From NCBI GenBank assembly GCA_944389455.1, contig CALXMK010000001.1, forward strand, positions 1-64,000: DNA of 64,000 nucleotides, given 5' to 3'. Positions within the stretch are counted from its first letter, which is position 1, and each line of letters opens with the position of its first letter. This DNA is from an uncultured Verrucomicrobiota bacterium (GTDB lineage: Bacteria > Verrucomicrobiota > Verrucomicrobiia > Limisphaerales > UBA1412). The notes under the pieces were generated by a model that saw only the letters and a list, made by a program, of their open reading frames with translations, was not told the origin of the DNA and ran no database searches. This document shows positions 1-9,498 of this stretch, one piece after another. The position numbers were made by a program, and so were the translations under genes.

Positions 1-1226
1 TAATTGAAAAGGTTTAAATAATGCAATAGGAGATGAATGCTAGTAGTTATTATCAATACAGATTTTTTGACGCAATCATTAAAATTAGTAGCACCTGCAA
101 TAATTTTTACTTCTACTCGCAGGTAATAGATATCAATATCACGCCGATCTAAATGAGGGAAACGGACTGCATCTTTCTGGGTGGTGATAACAAGACTTGC
201 TCCACGGCGTTTACTCCGATTGATGACATTAATGATTTCCTGTTGAGTATAGCGGTGATGATCTGCAAAACTTTTGCTGTAGACTAAATTCCCCCCCAGT
301 TTAACTAAACTTTCCTCAAAGCTTTCTGGTTGAGCAATTCCGGAGACAGCCGCTACTTTTTTCCCTTTTAGAAAGTTTAAATCATAAATTCGATCTGCGT
401 CATTGTAAACATTAACAAAATACTTAGGTTCATGAACGCATTCAATAATAGAAGCATGGTCGTTATATTCGGCGATTCGCTCTCTTAGAGCACGAGTTTT
501 ACCATCACTCTTGGTAATGAAGATAACTGAAGCTCTGTTTAGGTGTTCATGAGGTTCCCGCAATGTTCCTCGAGGTAATAGAGCTTCGATACCAAAGGGA
601 TTTTGAGCGTCAATAAGAACTACATCCTGGCGACGGCCACGGAGTTTCCAATATTGAAAGCCATCATCTAACAGAAGAATATCGCATCCGTATTTCTCAA
701 TAGCATAAAGACCACTCTTTACACGATCTTTATCTACTAAAACAACCACATTTTTGAGATTGGATGCAAGCATAAAAGGCTCATCACCAGCCTGTTCACT
801 GTCTAAAAGAAGAGATTTCCCGTCTGAAACAATTTTAGGAGGAGAGGATTCTCTGCGAAAGAGAATAGTATTGATTATGCGTTCGCTGAGAGGTTTGGGT
901 TTAGAACGATATCCGCGTGAGAGAATAGCGACTTTGCGGTTTTGATTTGTTAATTCACGAGCAAATATTTCAACAACAGGTGTTTTTCCTGTTCCACCGA
1001 CAGTAAGATTACCAATAGCGATTACCTGAATACCCAAGGTTGTATCCCGAATGATGCGTACATCATAAAGAAATTTACGGACGCGAACGATTCCTTCAAA
1101 TAGAAGAGATAGGCCATAAAGGAACCCTCGTACACAGATGGCTTTTTTATCTGTTCTACGCAGAGTGATGACATCCAATACATAAGTCTCGATTGATTCA
1201 GTCCATTTGCGAAGTCTTTCCCTCAT
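1..1226 (-). CDS. lpxK: Tetraacyldisaccharide 4'-kinase (LpxK), 3' end beyond the window
   Basis: LpxK phosphorylates the 4' position of the lipid A disaccharide at the inner face of the cytoplasmic membrane. Reading the minus strand from the ATG at 1226 gives an open frame with the family P-loop AIGNLTVGGTGKTPVVE, then SRGYRSK, DEPFML, LLDDGFQ and TTQKDAVRF, all hallmarks of LpxK. About 408 codons are open without a stop before the left edge, already longer than many LpxK proteins, so the C-terminus may be extended; the true stop is outside the window. It starts 26 bases after ruvB and is the last visible gene of the argG-ispH-ruvB-lpxK unit. It implies a lipid A-bearing outer membrane. Confidence 0.93.
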   Translation of the reverse strand, partial: MRERLRKWTESIETYVLDVITLRRTDKKAICVRGFLYGLSLLFEGIVRVRKFLYDVRIIRDTTLGIQVIAIGNLTVGGTGKTPVVEIFARELTNQNRKVAILSRGYRSKPKPLSERIINTILFRRESSPPKIVSDGKSLLLDSEQAGDEPFMLASNLKNVVVLVDKDRVKSGLYAIEKYGCDILLLDDGFQYWKLRGRRQDVVLIDAQNPFGIEALLPRGTLREPHEHLNRASVIFITKSDGKTRALRERIAEYNDHASIIECVHEPKYFVNVYNDADRIYDLNFLKGKKVAAVSGIAQPESFEESLVKLGGNLVYSKSFADHHRYTQQEIINVINRSKRRGASLVITTQKDAVRFPHLDRRDIDIYYLRVEVKIIAGATNFNDCVKKSVLIITTSIHLLLHYLNLFN

Positions 1227-1252
1227 TTGTCTGGTGTTTTAGCAGTTTGAGA

Positions 1253-2287
1253 TTAGAAGAGGTTCCCTTGAATGGAGGTTTTTCTGGAAGATGAAATGGA
1301 GCTTACTCCGATTTTCTTATAACTTAGAGGTGTAACAACTCGCCCTTGAGGGGTTCTATTTAAGTAGCCATTCATAATTAAATAAGGTTCATAGACTTCT
1401 TCTAAAGTGTCTCTTTCTTCACCAACAGCTACAGCCAGAGAAGATATTCCGACTGGACCACCAGCAAATTTATTGATAATTGTTTCTAAAATACGTTTAT
1501 CCATTTCGTCGAGACCGTCTTGATCAATTTCCAGCATGGCCAGGGCCTTATCTGCAAGTTCTGCAGTGATAATCCCATCTCCTTTAACTTGAGCATAGTC
1601 ACGAACTCGGCGGAGAAGATTATTTGCAATACGAGGGGTTCCACGGCTGCGTCGAGCTATTTCTAACGCTCCTTCAGGAGTGATTTGTACGTTAAGAATT
1701 CCTCCTGCGCGATAAACAATTTTTTGGAGTTCTTCTCCAGTATAATAGTCAAGTCGTTCTTTGATTGGGAATCGGCTTAGGAGGGGAGCTGTTAACAATC
1801 CACTGCGGGTTGTAGCTCCAATTAATGTAAATTGTGGTAGATTAAGACGTACACTGCGAGCATTGGGACCTTGATCAATAATGATATCCAGCTTGAAATC
1901 TTCCATTGCTGGATAAAGATATTCTTCAATTGTACGCTGCAAACGATGAATTTCATCTATAAAGAGAATGTCCCCCGGTTCCAGATTAGTGAGGAGTCCG
2001 GCTAGGTCTCCTGCTTTTTCTAGAGTAGGTCCGCTGGTGCATTTAAGTTCTCCTCCCATTGTCTTAGCGATAATGTGAGCAATAGTGGTCTTACCTAAGC
2101 CAGGAGGACCAGAAAGCAGTATATGATCTAAAGATTCAGAACGTTGTTTAGCCGCTTGAAGAGAAATTTCTAAACGTTCACGTGTTTTTGCTTGTCCTGT
2201 GAAATCAGAAAAAAGGGAGGGACGCAGAGATGTTTCAAATACTGCATCTGGCGAGGAGAGTTCACCCGAAATAAGCCGTTCACTCAT
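1253..2287 (-). CDS. ruvB: Holliday junction branch migration DNA helicase RuvB
   Basis: RuvB is the hexameric AAA+ motor that, with RuvA, drives branch migration of Holliday junctions in recombination and repair. The 344-residue product has the usual length. Visible motifs are Walker [10 protein letters not shown] (residues 60-68), Walker [12 protein letters not shown] (about 105-115), sensor 1 [10 protein letters not shown], the arginine-finger stretch [11 protein letters not shown], and the C-terminal winged-helix segment with [10 protein letters not shown] and YLNRTPQGR. Start ATG at 2287 gives MSERLISGE, a normal RuvB beginning. It lies 28 bases downstream of ispH. RuvA and RuvC are not in the window. 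Confidence 0.97.
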   Translation of the reverse strand: MSERLISGELSSPDAVFETSLRPSLFSDFTGQAKTRERLEISLQAAKQRSESLDHILLSGPPGLGKTTIAHIIAKTMGGELKCTSGPTLEKAGDLAGLLTNLEPGDILFIDEIHRLQRTIEEYLYPAMEDFKLDIIIDQGPNARSVRLNLPQFTLIGATTRSGLLTAPLLSRFPIKERLDYYTGEELQKIVYRAGGILNVQITPEGALEIARRSRGTPRIANNLLRRVRDYAQVKGDGIITAELADKALAMLEIDQDGLDEMDKRILETIINKFAGGPVGISSLAVAVGEERDTLEEVYEPYLIMNGYLNRTPQGRVVTPLSYKKIGVSSISSSRKTSIQGNLF

Positions 2288-2315
2288 GAATATAAGAAAA
2301 GCTTGTAAAGTTTAT

Positions 2316-3560
2316 TCAAGAAAGAATATTTTCAATGGGTATATTCTTGATTTCAAAAAGGCGATAAATAGCGTTTTCAATCAGATTACTGGGACAAGAG
2401 GCTCCTGCTGTGATTCCTAAAGTAATGTTCTCTTTAGAAGGAAGCCAATCTCTCTTTTCTACTTCAGCCCCAAGATGGAAATTGTAGTGATAAATAACTT
2501 TATCGGAAATAATTTTGGAAGCGTTATTAATGAAATAGGTAGGGAGAACAGCTTCCCCCATTTCTGCTAAGTGTGAGGTGTTAGAGGAATTATATCCTCC
2601 GAGAACTAGGAGAAGATCCAAAGGTTCTTTGAGGAGATCTTTAAGTGCATTTTGGCGTTCTTGAGTGGCACCACAAATAGTGTCAAAATGTCTAAAATGA
2701 GTAGAGAGATTTTCAGCTCCATATTTTTGAATCATAGCGGAACACAAGCGATGTTGGAATTCTTCAGTCTCATTACGGAGCATTGTTGTTTGATTAGCGA
2801 CACCGATAGCAGTCAAATGGATATCAGGATCAAAATTGGGAGAATAAGAGCCAGTAAATTTTTCCAGAAATTCCTGTTTGTTCCCACCATGGAGAATGTA
2901 ATTGCAGACGTAGTCTACTTCTTCTAAGGTAAAAATTACCAAATAATTGCCAGTAGGAGTTTCTGTGACGCGAGAGCTGGTAGCCAAAGTTTCTTCATGA
3001 TGGGATTTACCATGAATAACACTGGTGAAATTTTCTTGGGCATATTGGCGGACTCTTCTCCAGACTTTCATCACGTCTCCACAAGTGGTGTCGACTAATT
3101 GGCAGCCTTTGGCTCGAAGAATTTCCATGATGGGAGCACGTGCACCAAAAGCGGGAATAATAACGACATCTTCAGATGTAAGTTCTTGAATATCAGCATC
3201 TTTATTTTTGCCAGAGAGAAAACGAATACCCATCCCATGAAGATGTTCATTAACATCTGGGTTGTGAATAATTTCGCCTAAAATATATATGTTTTGATTG
3301 GCATAATATTTACGTGCGGCGTAAGCAAGGTCTATAGCACGTTCAACCCCGTAGCAAAATCCGAATGCTTTTGCTAACCGTATTGTCAGGCCTGGAGCCT
3401 GCAAAATGGAACCATTTTGTTGAATTTTTTTTACAATTTGGCTTCGATAATGAGAATCAACTTGGGAGTGAACATCATTCATGATGTCAGGTCGACGCAA
3501 ATTGACTTTTTTCGGTTTTGAAAGACTGGAGGATTCTGCTGCGGGATTGTTTTCGCTCAT
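2316..3560 (-). CDS. ispH: 4-hydroxy-3-methylbut-2-enyl diphosphate reductase (IspH), long form
   Basis: IspH is the [4Fe-4S] enzyme that makes IPP and DMAPP in the last step of the MEP isoprenoid pathway. The cluster cysteines are visible at C69 (AKAFGFCYGVE), C160 (LVDTTCGDV) and C389 (AGASCPSNLIE). At 414 residues it is about 100 longer than the E. coli type. The N-terminal extension and the internal VIHGKSHHEETLATSS segment resemble the cyanobacterial/plastid form (resemblance judged by eye from remembered sequences). It lies 19 bases after argG and 28 before ruvB on the same strand. dxs (55.8 kb) and ispA (19.9 kb) of the same pathway are elsewhere in the window. Confidence 0.95.
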   Translation of the reverse strand: MSENNPAAESSSLSKPKKVNLRRPDIMNDVHSQVDSHYRSQIVKKIQQNGSILQAPGLTIRLAKAFGFCYGVERAIDLAYAARKYYANQNIYILGEIIHNPDVNEHLHGMGIRFLSGKNKDADIQELTSEDVVIIPAFGARAPIMEILRAKGCQLVDTTCGDVMKVWRRVRQYAQENFTSVIHGKSHHEETLATSSRVTETPTGNYLVIFTLEEVDYVCNYILHGGNKQEFLEKFTGSYSPNFDPDIHLTAIGVANQTTMLRNETEEFQHRLCSAMIQKYGAENLSTHFRHFDTICGATQERQNALKDLLKEPLDLLLVLGGYNSSNTSHLAEMGEAVLPTYFINNASKIISDKVIYHYNFHLGAEVEKRDWLPSKENITLGITAGASCPSNLIENAIYRLFEIKNIPIENILS

Positions 3561-3579
3561 AGAGTATTAAAATATTAAA

Positions 3580-4809
3580 TTATTTTTCCAGAGGCCCATG
3601 AACGTGTGCAGCAACTTTCAGTCTCAAGGCATTCAGTTGGATAAAGCCGGTGGCATCATCCTGATTATAAGCCTGAGTTGGATCTGCTTCCATTGTAGCA
3701 ATTTGAGGATTATAGAGGCTGACAGGTGATTTCCGACCAGCAACCATAATATTGCCTTTGTAGAGTTTAACCCGGACGGTGCCAGTAACATTACGCTGAC
3801 TTTCTGTAATAAGGGCTTGCAAGGCAAAACGCTCCGGAGCAAACCAGTATCCATTATATACTAATTCGGCATATTTTGGAATAAGACTATCACGCATATG
3901 CATGACTTCTCGATCCATAGTGAGACTTTCCATTTGACGGTGAGCGAAAAAGAGAATACTTCCACCCGGTGTTTCATAAACACCACGTGATTTCATTCCT
4001 ACATAGCGATTTTCAACCATATCAACACGTCCTACACCATGTTTCCCTCCTAGTTTGTTGAGGATTTGCATAACTTGAAGAGGAGTCATTTTCTGGCCGT
4101 TGATGGCGGTACAAATACCTTTTTCAAAGTTGAGTTCAACATATTCAGGTTGGTCAGGAGCATCTTCAGGAGCAACACTGAGCTTGAACATATCTTTATT
4201 TTCAGGAGCAAAAGCGTCCATCCAAGGGTCTTCCATAATGCCTGCTTCATAGGAGATGTGAAGTAGGTTACGGTCCATAGAATATGGTTTTTGAGCAGAG
4301 GCCTGAACAGGAATATTCTTTTCGCTACAATATTGAATCATCTCTGTTCGGCCGGGAAAAGTATTTCTAAAAGATGCATCTCTCCATGGACTAATTACTT
4401 TAAGATCAGGAGCCAGAGCTGCGGCAGAGAGTTCAAATCTCACTTGATCATTTCCTTTACCAGTAGCTCCATGGGCGATAGCGTCAGCCTTTTCCATTCT
4501 GGCAATTTCAACCATACGTTTGGCAATGAGAGGACGTGCGATACTAGTTCCTAGGTAGTATTGTCCTTCATAGATAGCTCCGGCCTGGATCATCGGGAAG
4601 ATGAAGTCGCGGGCAAATTCTTCAGAGAGATCATCCACATAGAGCTTGGACGCTCCCGTAGCAAGAGCTTTCTTTTCCAATCCATCTAATTCTTCTTCCT
4701 GTCCGACATTGGCACAGAAAGCAATCATCTCGGCATTGTATTTTTCCTTAAGCCAGGAGAGTAATACAGAGGTGTCGAGTCCGCCAGAATATGCTAATAC
4801 GATTTTCAT
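3580..4809 (-). CDS. argG: Argininosuccinate synthase
   Basis: ArgG joins citrulline and aspartate with ATP to form argininosuccinate, the penultimate step of arginine synthesis. The ATP pyrophosphatase P-loop [12 protein letters not shown] is at residues 5-16; [29 protein letters not shown] and the PDQPEYVEL region are typical. The 409-residue length is normal. It heads a minus-strand unit with ispH, ruvB and lpxK. The promoter proposed at 4832-4860 and a small hairpin (arms 4812-4816 and 4821-4825) lie directly upstream of the start. argH is not seen here. Confidence 0.97.
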   Translation of the reverse strand: MKIVLAYSGGLDTSVLLSWLKEKYNAEMIAFCANVGQEEELDGLEKKALATGASKLYVDDLSEEFARDFIFPMIQAGAIYEGQYYLGTSIARPLIAKRMVEIARMEKADAIAHGATGKGNDQVRFELSAAALAPDLKVISPWRDASFRNTFPGRTEMIQYCSEKNIPVQASAQKPYSMDRNLLHISYEAGIMEDPWMDAFAPENKDMFKLSVAPEDAPDQPEYVELNFEKGICTAINGQKMTPLQVMQILNKLGGKHGVGRVDMVENRYVGMKSRGVYETPGGSILFFAHRQMESLTMDREVMHMRDSLIPKYAELVYNGYWFAPERFALQALITESQRNVTGTVRVKLYKGNIMVAGRKSPVSLYNPQIATMEADPTQAYNQDDATGFIQLNALRLKVAAHVHGPLEK

Positions 4810-4831
4810 AGCGCTCTTTAGAGCGACATCT

Positions 4832-4860
4832 ATTAAAACGACTTCCTAGCTCCAGGTAAA
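4832..4860 (-). promoter_or_regulatory. Putative sigma70-type promoter of argG
   Basis: On the minus strand TTTACC and TTTAAT are separated by exactly 17 bases, 23 bases upstream of the argG ATG. Each box matches four or five of six consensus positions. A transcript from here would begin close to a CGCTC-TTTA-GAGCG hairpin that abuts the start codon. Confidence 0.4.
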
Positions 4861-4884
4861 GAGAATTGAGTAAGTGAATGATAA

Positions 4885-4917
4885 AAAAGTCTCTTCGCTG
4901 GAAGCGAAGAGACTTTT
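4885..4917 (-). terminator. Intrinsic terminator after the secreted isomerase-like gene
   Basis: A perfect 15-bp stem (4885-4899 with 4903-4917) closes on a 3-base GGA loop. The GC-rich centre CTCTTCGCT/AGCGAAGAG is flanked by A and T runs, so it can work on either strand. It lies 52 bases past the stop of the gene ending at 4970 and upstream of the argG promoter, separating the two units. Confidence 0.85.
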
Positions 4918-4969
4918 AAGAAAATTTCAGACCGAAAGAATTCTATAAATATTCTATAAAAAAAGAATA

Positions 4970-5845
4970 TTAGCGTTTCTTGGCTGTGCCGTAACCGCGT
5001 ACAAATCCGATGCATTGAGCAATTTCAGGAACAGAATGATCCCAATTATATTCATACTCAATGGAGATATTCCCTTTGAATTCCTGGCGGTCGAGTTCAT
5101 CTAAAATAGCAGGGATGTTGGAAACACCGGTGCCGTAAGGAACGTCATGACCTCCACCTGAAAATTCGTGAAGGTCTTTCATGTGCAAACTGATCAGACG
5201 TCCTTCTAAGACTCTTAAACAGTAGATTGGATTAAATCCGCTGCGAATCCAGTGCCCTGTGTCTGCGGCTGCGCCAATGCGTGGATCGAGATCTTTGACA
5301 GCATTATAAACAGCGACAGGATCCCAAACCCAATAATTTGGATTGTTCGGTTGACGAGGATGATTGTGGATGCCAACCATGATATCGTATTCTTTGACTA
5401 ATTTGTCTAGGATAGGAAGGTGCTCTTTTGCCGGTTCACAAGAAAAAGCTCTGATATCCAATTTCTTACAAAATTCAAAGATAGCTCGGTATCCGTTTTC
5501 ATCACCTGCACCGGTAACGCCGAAATTGACTACTTTCATGTTGTATTTTGCCAGCTTATCTTTGATTTTCTGAATGTTTTCATCAGATATGCCAGGGCCG
5601 ACTCCTTGTTCAATATCAGAAGAAATGCGTTGTCCGGGGAAGAATTCAATTACTTTTCCGCCAGCGGAAGCGTTTTTCTCAATAGCTTCAAAGAGGGTAT
5701 AACGATTGAAACTGTAGGCTTGGGCTCCAATAAAGTATCCACCTGTGCTATATTCTTCAGGAATATCAGCAGCTTGAGTTTGAACAGAGCAACAAAATAG
5801 AGCTGTGGCCGCCAGCAATCCTTGAATTTTAGAATTCAATTTCAT
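4970..5845 (-). CDS. Secreted sugar phosphate isomerase/epimerase-like TIM barrel protein
   Basis: This belongs to the xylose isomerase-like TIM-barrel (AP endonuclease 2) superfamily. Family-typical metal-ligand regions are visible: GIHNHPRQ, GAAADTGHW, SLHMKDL and SIEYEYNW. The substrate cannot be read from sequence. I chose the ATG at 5845, giving a Sec signal peptide (LLAATALFCC, likely cleavage after TQA) and about 291 residues; an upstream in-frame ATG at 5884 lies inside the proposed -35 box. It has its own promoter (5856-5884) and terminator (4885-4917), so it is probably monocistronic. Two Tat-exported relatives are at 46.2-48.2 kb. It could be a lyase or epimerase acting on oxidised glycosides rather than an isomerase. 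Confidence 0.85.
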   Translation of the reverse strand: MKLNSKIQGLLAATALFCCSVQTQAADIPEEYSTGGYFIGAQAYSFNRYTLFEAIEKNASAGGKVIEFFPGQRISSDIEQGVGPGISDENIQKIKDKLAKYNMKVVNFGVTGAGDENGYRAIFEFCKKLDIRAFSCEPAKEHLPILDKLVKEYDIMVGIHNHPRQPNNPNYWVWDPVAVYNAVKDLDPRIGAAADTGHWIRSGFNPIYCLRVLEGRLISLHMKDLHEFSGGGHDVPYGTGVSNIPAILDELDRQEFKGNISIEYEYNWDHSVPEIAQCIGFVRGYGTAKKR

Positions 5846-5855
5846 ACAAGAGAAA

Positions 5856-5884
5856 ATAATATTGGAAAAATAATTAAATTTCAA
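5856..5884 (-). promoter_or_regulatory. Putative sigma70-type promoter of the secreted isomerase-like gene
   Basis: On the minus strand TTGAAA and TATTAT are separated by 17 bases. The -10 box ends 10 bases upstream of the ATG at 5845. The site supports the downstream start because the alternative ATG at 5884 overlaps the -35 box. Confidence 0.55.
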
Positions 5885-5928
5885 TGTTTTTACTTTTGAA
5901 AGGAGACTTTTGGTAATAAAAAAGTGAT

Positions 5929-6702
5929 TTATTCTAAGTCATATAATGAATTGTCTGGTGAGAGAAAGCCTGTTCTGGGAGAAACATTGTGACTTCCATC
6001 TTCATTTTCTGTATAACGATGAGAAAGTGATTCAGCATGTCCGTCACAAAAGGCAGCATTACTGAGCTTGTTATGACGAAAACCTTGAGTTCCTGCAAAA
6101 CGTCCGCTAAACGAGCTATCTCCGGGACTAGACCAAGGGGAACGCATGAATTTATTGGCTCCGCCGGCATATTCGCCATCTCCAAACAGAAGGGTTTGCA
6201 TAGGATTCTTGATAGCAGAGACTTTTGTCGGTTCAATAATTGATTCATACTGACCATGACCGATATAGCTGGTGTTGTAGTTATAGCCAGTATAGGGATC
6301 GATGTTCCAATTAGCATTGCCACGGAAGGAGGGACATTGTTGAATTGCCATTGCTCCATTCCCCTCCCAAAGCAGTCCCGGAGTGATTTTAGTGTTTCCA
6401 TCTGAAGTTGTTGTAGTTAAGTCCCATGATTCTGAAATGTATTCTCCGATTTTCTCATTGAATTTGTAGTAATAAGCTATAGGGTAGCTCCCTTGGTAGT
6501 TTTCAATATAGATAGCGGCAGCGATTCCCATTTGATGAAGATTGCTGAGGCATTTTATGCGGTATGCACTTGTTTTAGCCTTAGCCAAAGCAGGAAGTAG
6601 TATCCCTGCCAATATCGTAATAATAGCAATAACGACAAGGAGCTCTAATAGAGTAAAAGCTCCTTGCCGATGATTGCTGTTGTTTTTTGGTTTTCTTCTC
6701 AC
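5929..6702 (-). CDS. Pseudopilin-like protein with H-X9-DG motif (DUF1559 type)
   Basis: A prepilin leader is followed by the hydrophobic N-helix: [12 protein letters not shown] at residues 13-24, with E20 as the conserved glutamate. If Phe16 is mature residue 1, the residue before the cut is Ala rather than the usual Gly. Near the C-terminus [16 protein letters not shown] carries the H-X9-DG motif of the DUF1559 family, which is greatly expanded in Planctomycetes, Verrucomicrobia and Lentisphaerae. Such proteins are exported by type II/type IV-pilus-like machinery, but their role is poorly known. It starts 33 bases downstream of the large exported protein, on the same strand, so the cobalamin riboswitch at 9240-9440 probably controls both. 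Confidence 0.85.
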   Translation of the reverse strand: MRRKPKNNSNHRQGAFTLLELLVVIAIITILAGILLPALAKAKTSAYRIKCLSNLHQMGIAAAIYIENYQGSYPIAYYYKFNEKIGEYISESWDLTTTTSDGNTKITPGLLWEGNGAMAIQQCPSFRGNANWNIDPYTGYNYNTSYIGHGQYESIIEPTKVSAIKNPMQTLLFGDGEYAGGANKFMRSPWSSPGDSSFSGRFAGTQGFRHNKLSNAAFCDGHAESLSHRYTENEDGSHNVSPRTGFLSPDNSLYDLE

Positions 6703-6735
6703 CTCTTTCAGAGAAGTATTCTTAATCCATTTATA

Positions 6736-9006
6736 TTATTCTTCGGAGATAGGGTCTAATTGCAGACGATAGAAGTATGCTTTTTCTTCTGGTAAAAAGT
6801 TTTCTTTTATAGTGATGGTTTCTGCCTCTTCATTGTTGTTTTCTTCTGTAACGGTTTCCCATGCTTTCAGATCAAATGACCTCTGCAGAGACCAGTGTTG
6901 ATTGGGAGGAACATCAAAGCTGATAAGTGATTTGTCTTCTTCTAAACTGATCTTTAGTTGTATTACAGGAGATATTTGCTGAACTAGAGCGAATATAGAA
7001 GATGCATTGAATTCGTCTTTGGTGAGGATCATTGTATCAAGATCAACAAAAGATTCAGTTTCTTCCCATTCGGAGCCATTCCAAACCAGCAGACGGAGAT
7101 TATTAAAGTCTTCAAAGAATTGAACGTTGACTTGGATTGAACCATTAAAAACAGGTTTCTCTGAGTCCAGAATGGATTTTACATCTACCTTAAAGATAAT
7201 AGGTTCTTCAAAGTTACCTTCAGGAGTAGGAATTTCACTGTTGCTTCTTATAAAGGAAGGGGTGACCAGAACCGGAATATCCAGTGTGTTGAAGGTGATC
7301 TTAAAAAAACTGGTGCTTTCAGTAAGAACCGTTTCAGGCAGATTATACTGAAGGGAGAGTGGGGTAGATTCTAGGTTAGCCGGGAATACACTCAATCCTT
7401 CTCCGATGAGTGCTGGACGTACGTCAGAGAAGGCGTCTAATTCTCCGTTGGAGAATCCTTCGGCGGCAGAGACTCTGATATATTGAATTGAGTCAAAACC
7501 AGATTCTGCTAAATCAAAGCCGGTACCGCCACCAGAGCCGGCATAAAGTTTTATTGCGTTTGCGGCAGAAATATTCCCTTGACGGAGAATATCTTTTACT
7601 GCCGGATTAACCGGACGGGTAAAGTCCATCTGTTTTTTACTCCAACCGTTGCCGGTATCGGCGAAGAGGTCTTGATCCCATTCGTATCCTTGGGTGGGAT
7701 AAATATCATCGCAATAAGGGCCTGATTGGTAAGTATACCATTGTTTCCCGTCCGGACTGACGGAAACCAGCACAGGTTCTGTAAATGCATTTCCAGTGAG
7801 TGTATGAGTGCTCAAATCTGTACTGTCGTTTACAAAACCATTACCAGTATAGAAGGTGTTTCCAAATACTTGAAAATCAATTCCATAAGGGTTAGCAGGG
7901 TCATCTGTAATAGGATGGTCAAATTTAACGGTCACAGAGCCATAATTAGTGGTTCCGTTGATAGTTTCAGAACTTAATGTCAGAATTGTTTTATTACCAT
8001 CAAGATCCAGATTGTAGGCGGGTTCAACTATCTTAATATGAAAAGGATCTGCAGGGCCAAAAAAGGCCAGATTATTTGCAATGGTAGTTGGGGTTCCCAA
8101 GATTGATGTAGGATCGCTATAGAGTTCTTGTGGACCTAGAGGACCTTCAGCTTCGACCAATTCTTGTGCATAAGGGTATGAGCCTGTCGGAGATGGAATG
8201 ATATTGGGTACATCAGGAGCTGCTTTGTGAGTGTAGTAAGCAATAGTTCCAGGGTCTGTAGGGTCAGAATAGTTTAAACCACCGGGAGTAATTGTAAAAC
8301 CTATCCAAGAACCATCATGTAACTGGATACTGCTGATACCTGCATTGCAAAGGGTCCATTCCCCATGGGTTCCTGTCCAGGGATTTTGTGGATCATCAGG
8401 CGTCCAATAATCGGAGTTGCCCCGCTGAGGCATTTGGAGGAATCCGCCTTGAGCCCCTTTTTCTTGCCAGACTTCCCAACATGGGCCGTATAATCCACCC
8501 CAGTAGATGTCTGCGATTTCCAGAGATTGGGCTTTATCAGCTTCATCGGTTGATAAAATCGCAAAACCATCAGAGAGACCGCCGTCAAAATTGATTAAGT
8601 GGGAGGAGGTAATAATGATCCCTTCTGATGTTTTAATACCTTTGATTCGGTTATTATTCAAATCATATCCTAATCCCAGAATCATACTTCCGTAACCGGT
8701 ATCTTCTGAAAGTAATCCATAGATTTGAGGATCAGTAGCCATAACTTCTTTAAATAAGTTATCTGCAGTGCTTTCTCCATTCCAGCGATACCCCCAGACT
8801 ATAGAACAGTCTAGCATAGGAGCAGGAACAGTGGTGTTATTAAAAACTTCAGGGGAACTCCATTGGATAATCATGGCTGCACGGTTTGTTCCATCACCAC
8901 ACCAAAATTGGATATCATCCAAAGAGAATATTTTTTCAGTTTGAGCATAAAGCCCAGCTCCGTTAAATAAGATTGCCGAAGCAACCAGTGCCATTTCGAG
9001 TTTCAT
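6736..9006 (-). CDS. Large exported protein under a cobalamin riboswitch, probable corrinoid-related surface protein
   Basis: The 756-residue product begins with a Sec signal peptide (MALVASAILFNGAG, likely cleavage after LYA). I do not recognise a named family with certainty. Two regions are visible: residues about 25-270, rich in aromatics, with SIVWGYRWNGE and GYGSMILGLGYDLNNN; and about 270-530, a beta-rich segment with VKFDHPITDDPANPYGIDF and KLYAGSGGGTGFDLAESG. The C-terminal 200 residues are beta-rich with no obvious sorting signal. Upstream are a cobalamin riboswitch, its promoter and an attenuator, so expression should rise when cobalamin is scarce. That suggests corrinoid capture or a B12-dependent or B12-sparing function. 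The function is inference. A pseudopilin follows after 33 bases. No btuB, btuF, btuCD or cob gene is adjacent. Confidence 0.75.
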   Translation of the reverse strand: MKLEMALVASAILFNGAGLYAQTEKIFSLDDIQFWCGDGTNRAAMIIQWSSPEVFNNTTVPAPMLDCSIVWGYRWNGESTADNLFKEVMATDPQIYGLLSEDTGYGSMILGLGYDLNNNRIKGIKTSEGIIITSSHLINFDGGLSDGFAILSTDEADKAQSLEIADIYWGGLYGPCWEVWQEKGAQGGFLQMPQRGNSDYWTPDDPQNPWTGTHGEWTLCNAGISSIQLHDGSWIGFTITPGGLNYSDPTDPGTIAYYTHKAAPDVPNIIPSPTGSYPYAQELVEAEGPLGPQELYSDPTSILGTPTTIANNLAFFGPADPFHIKIVEPAYNLDLDGNKTILTLSSETINGTTNYGSVTVKFDHPITDDPANPYGIDFQVFGNTFYTGNGFVNDSTDLSTHTLTGNAFTEPVLVSVSPDGKQWYTYQSGPYCDDIYPTQGYEWDQDLFADTGNGWSKKQMDFTRPVNPAVKDILRQGNISAANAIKLYAGSGGGTGFDLAESGFDSIQYIRVSAAEGFSNGELDAFSDVRPALIGEGLSVFPANLESTPLSLQYNLPETVLTESTSFFKITFNTLDIPVLVTPSFIRSNSEIPTPEGNFEEPIIFKVDVKSILDSEKPVFNGSIQVNVQFFEDFNNLRLLVWNGSEWEETESFVDLDTMILTKDEFNASSIFALVQQISPVIQLKISLEEDKSLISFDVPPNQHWSLQRSFDLKAWETVTEENNNEEAETITIKENFLPEEKAYFYRLQLDPISEE

Positions 9007-9097
9007 TTTGTGTGTTTAGTATTTTAGGTTAAACAAAAATCTCTTTCGTCAAAAGAGATATAGTTGTTTTTAATGAACTGAGCCATATAAGAGGTAG

Positions 9098-9132
9098 AAA
9101 AAACCTCCTTCCGGCAAATCACGAAAGGAGGT
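9098..9132 (-). terminator. Riboswitch-linked intrinsic terminator (attenuator)
   Basis: On the minus strand an ACCTCCTT arm (9132-9125) pairs perfectly with AAGGAGGT (9110-9103) across a 14-base loop, followed directly by five Ts. It lies about 110 bases after the riboswitch core and 97 bases before the ATG at 9006. The Shine-Dalgarno-like arm is too far from the start to initiate translation, so this is best read as the riboswitch's transcription attenuator. Confidence 0.8.
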
Positions 9133-9239
9133 CCTTAAAAAGTGAAACTTTACTTTTTTATTCAGAGAGATATGTGTATATATCTCTTTCATAGAGAAGT
9201 AAATCAGCCCATCCTTCTTTTTTGCGAAGAAGTGCTTCA

Positions 9240-9440
9240 TAAATATTGTGAAGCAGACGAGTACATCACAACCGGTATTCTGACTTCCGAGATTCGAACC
9301 TTATTTCCGTCTTCCCAAGTTTTCAAACTTAGTGACAATTGGAAATTTGTATCTCTATACAGTGGCGCAACCGTCCCGGATTCTAACCGGGTTCCCAGAC
9401 ATTGTTCTGCAGATTCAATATTCGTCAAACGAATAAAGCT
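9240..9440 (-). promoter_or_regulatory. Cobalamin riboswitch
   Basis: On the minus strand the conserved boxes appear in the right order and spacing: GGGAACCCGG with GAATCCGGGACG and the invariant GCCACTGT (about 9397-9358); a GTCACT...TGGGAAGAC pair matching the central internal stem (about 9335-9308); and GAAGTCAGAATACCGGTTGTGATG (about 9286-9264), the B12-box equivalent. The aptamer binds adenosyl- or another cobalamin and normally represses the gene behind it when B12 is plentiful. The platform is the terminator at 9098-9132 and the target is the exported protein at 6736-9006. Short reading frames on both strands here are not genes. Confidence 0.92.
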
Positions 9441-9463
9441 CCGTTTTGAGAAAGAGCGGCTGT

Positions 9464-9492
9464 ATTATATGAAGGAGAGGAAAATATTGCAA
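9464..9492 (-). promoter_or_regulatory. Promoter of the cobalamin riboswitch transcript
   Basis: On the minus strand TTGCAA, a 17-base spacer and a perfect TATAAT lie about 25 bases upstream of the aptamer. The predicted start is near 9457, so the riboswitch RNA starts just past the end of the 9499-10029 gene and is independent of it. Confidence 0.7.
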
Positions 9493-9498
9493 TTAAAA

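Noticed and set aside
754..945. 63-codon plus-strand frame
   Set aside because: It is antisense to the lpxK P-loop region, which is clearly coding on the minus strand.
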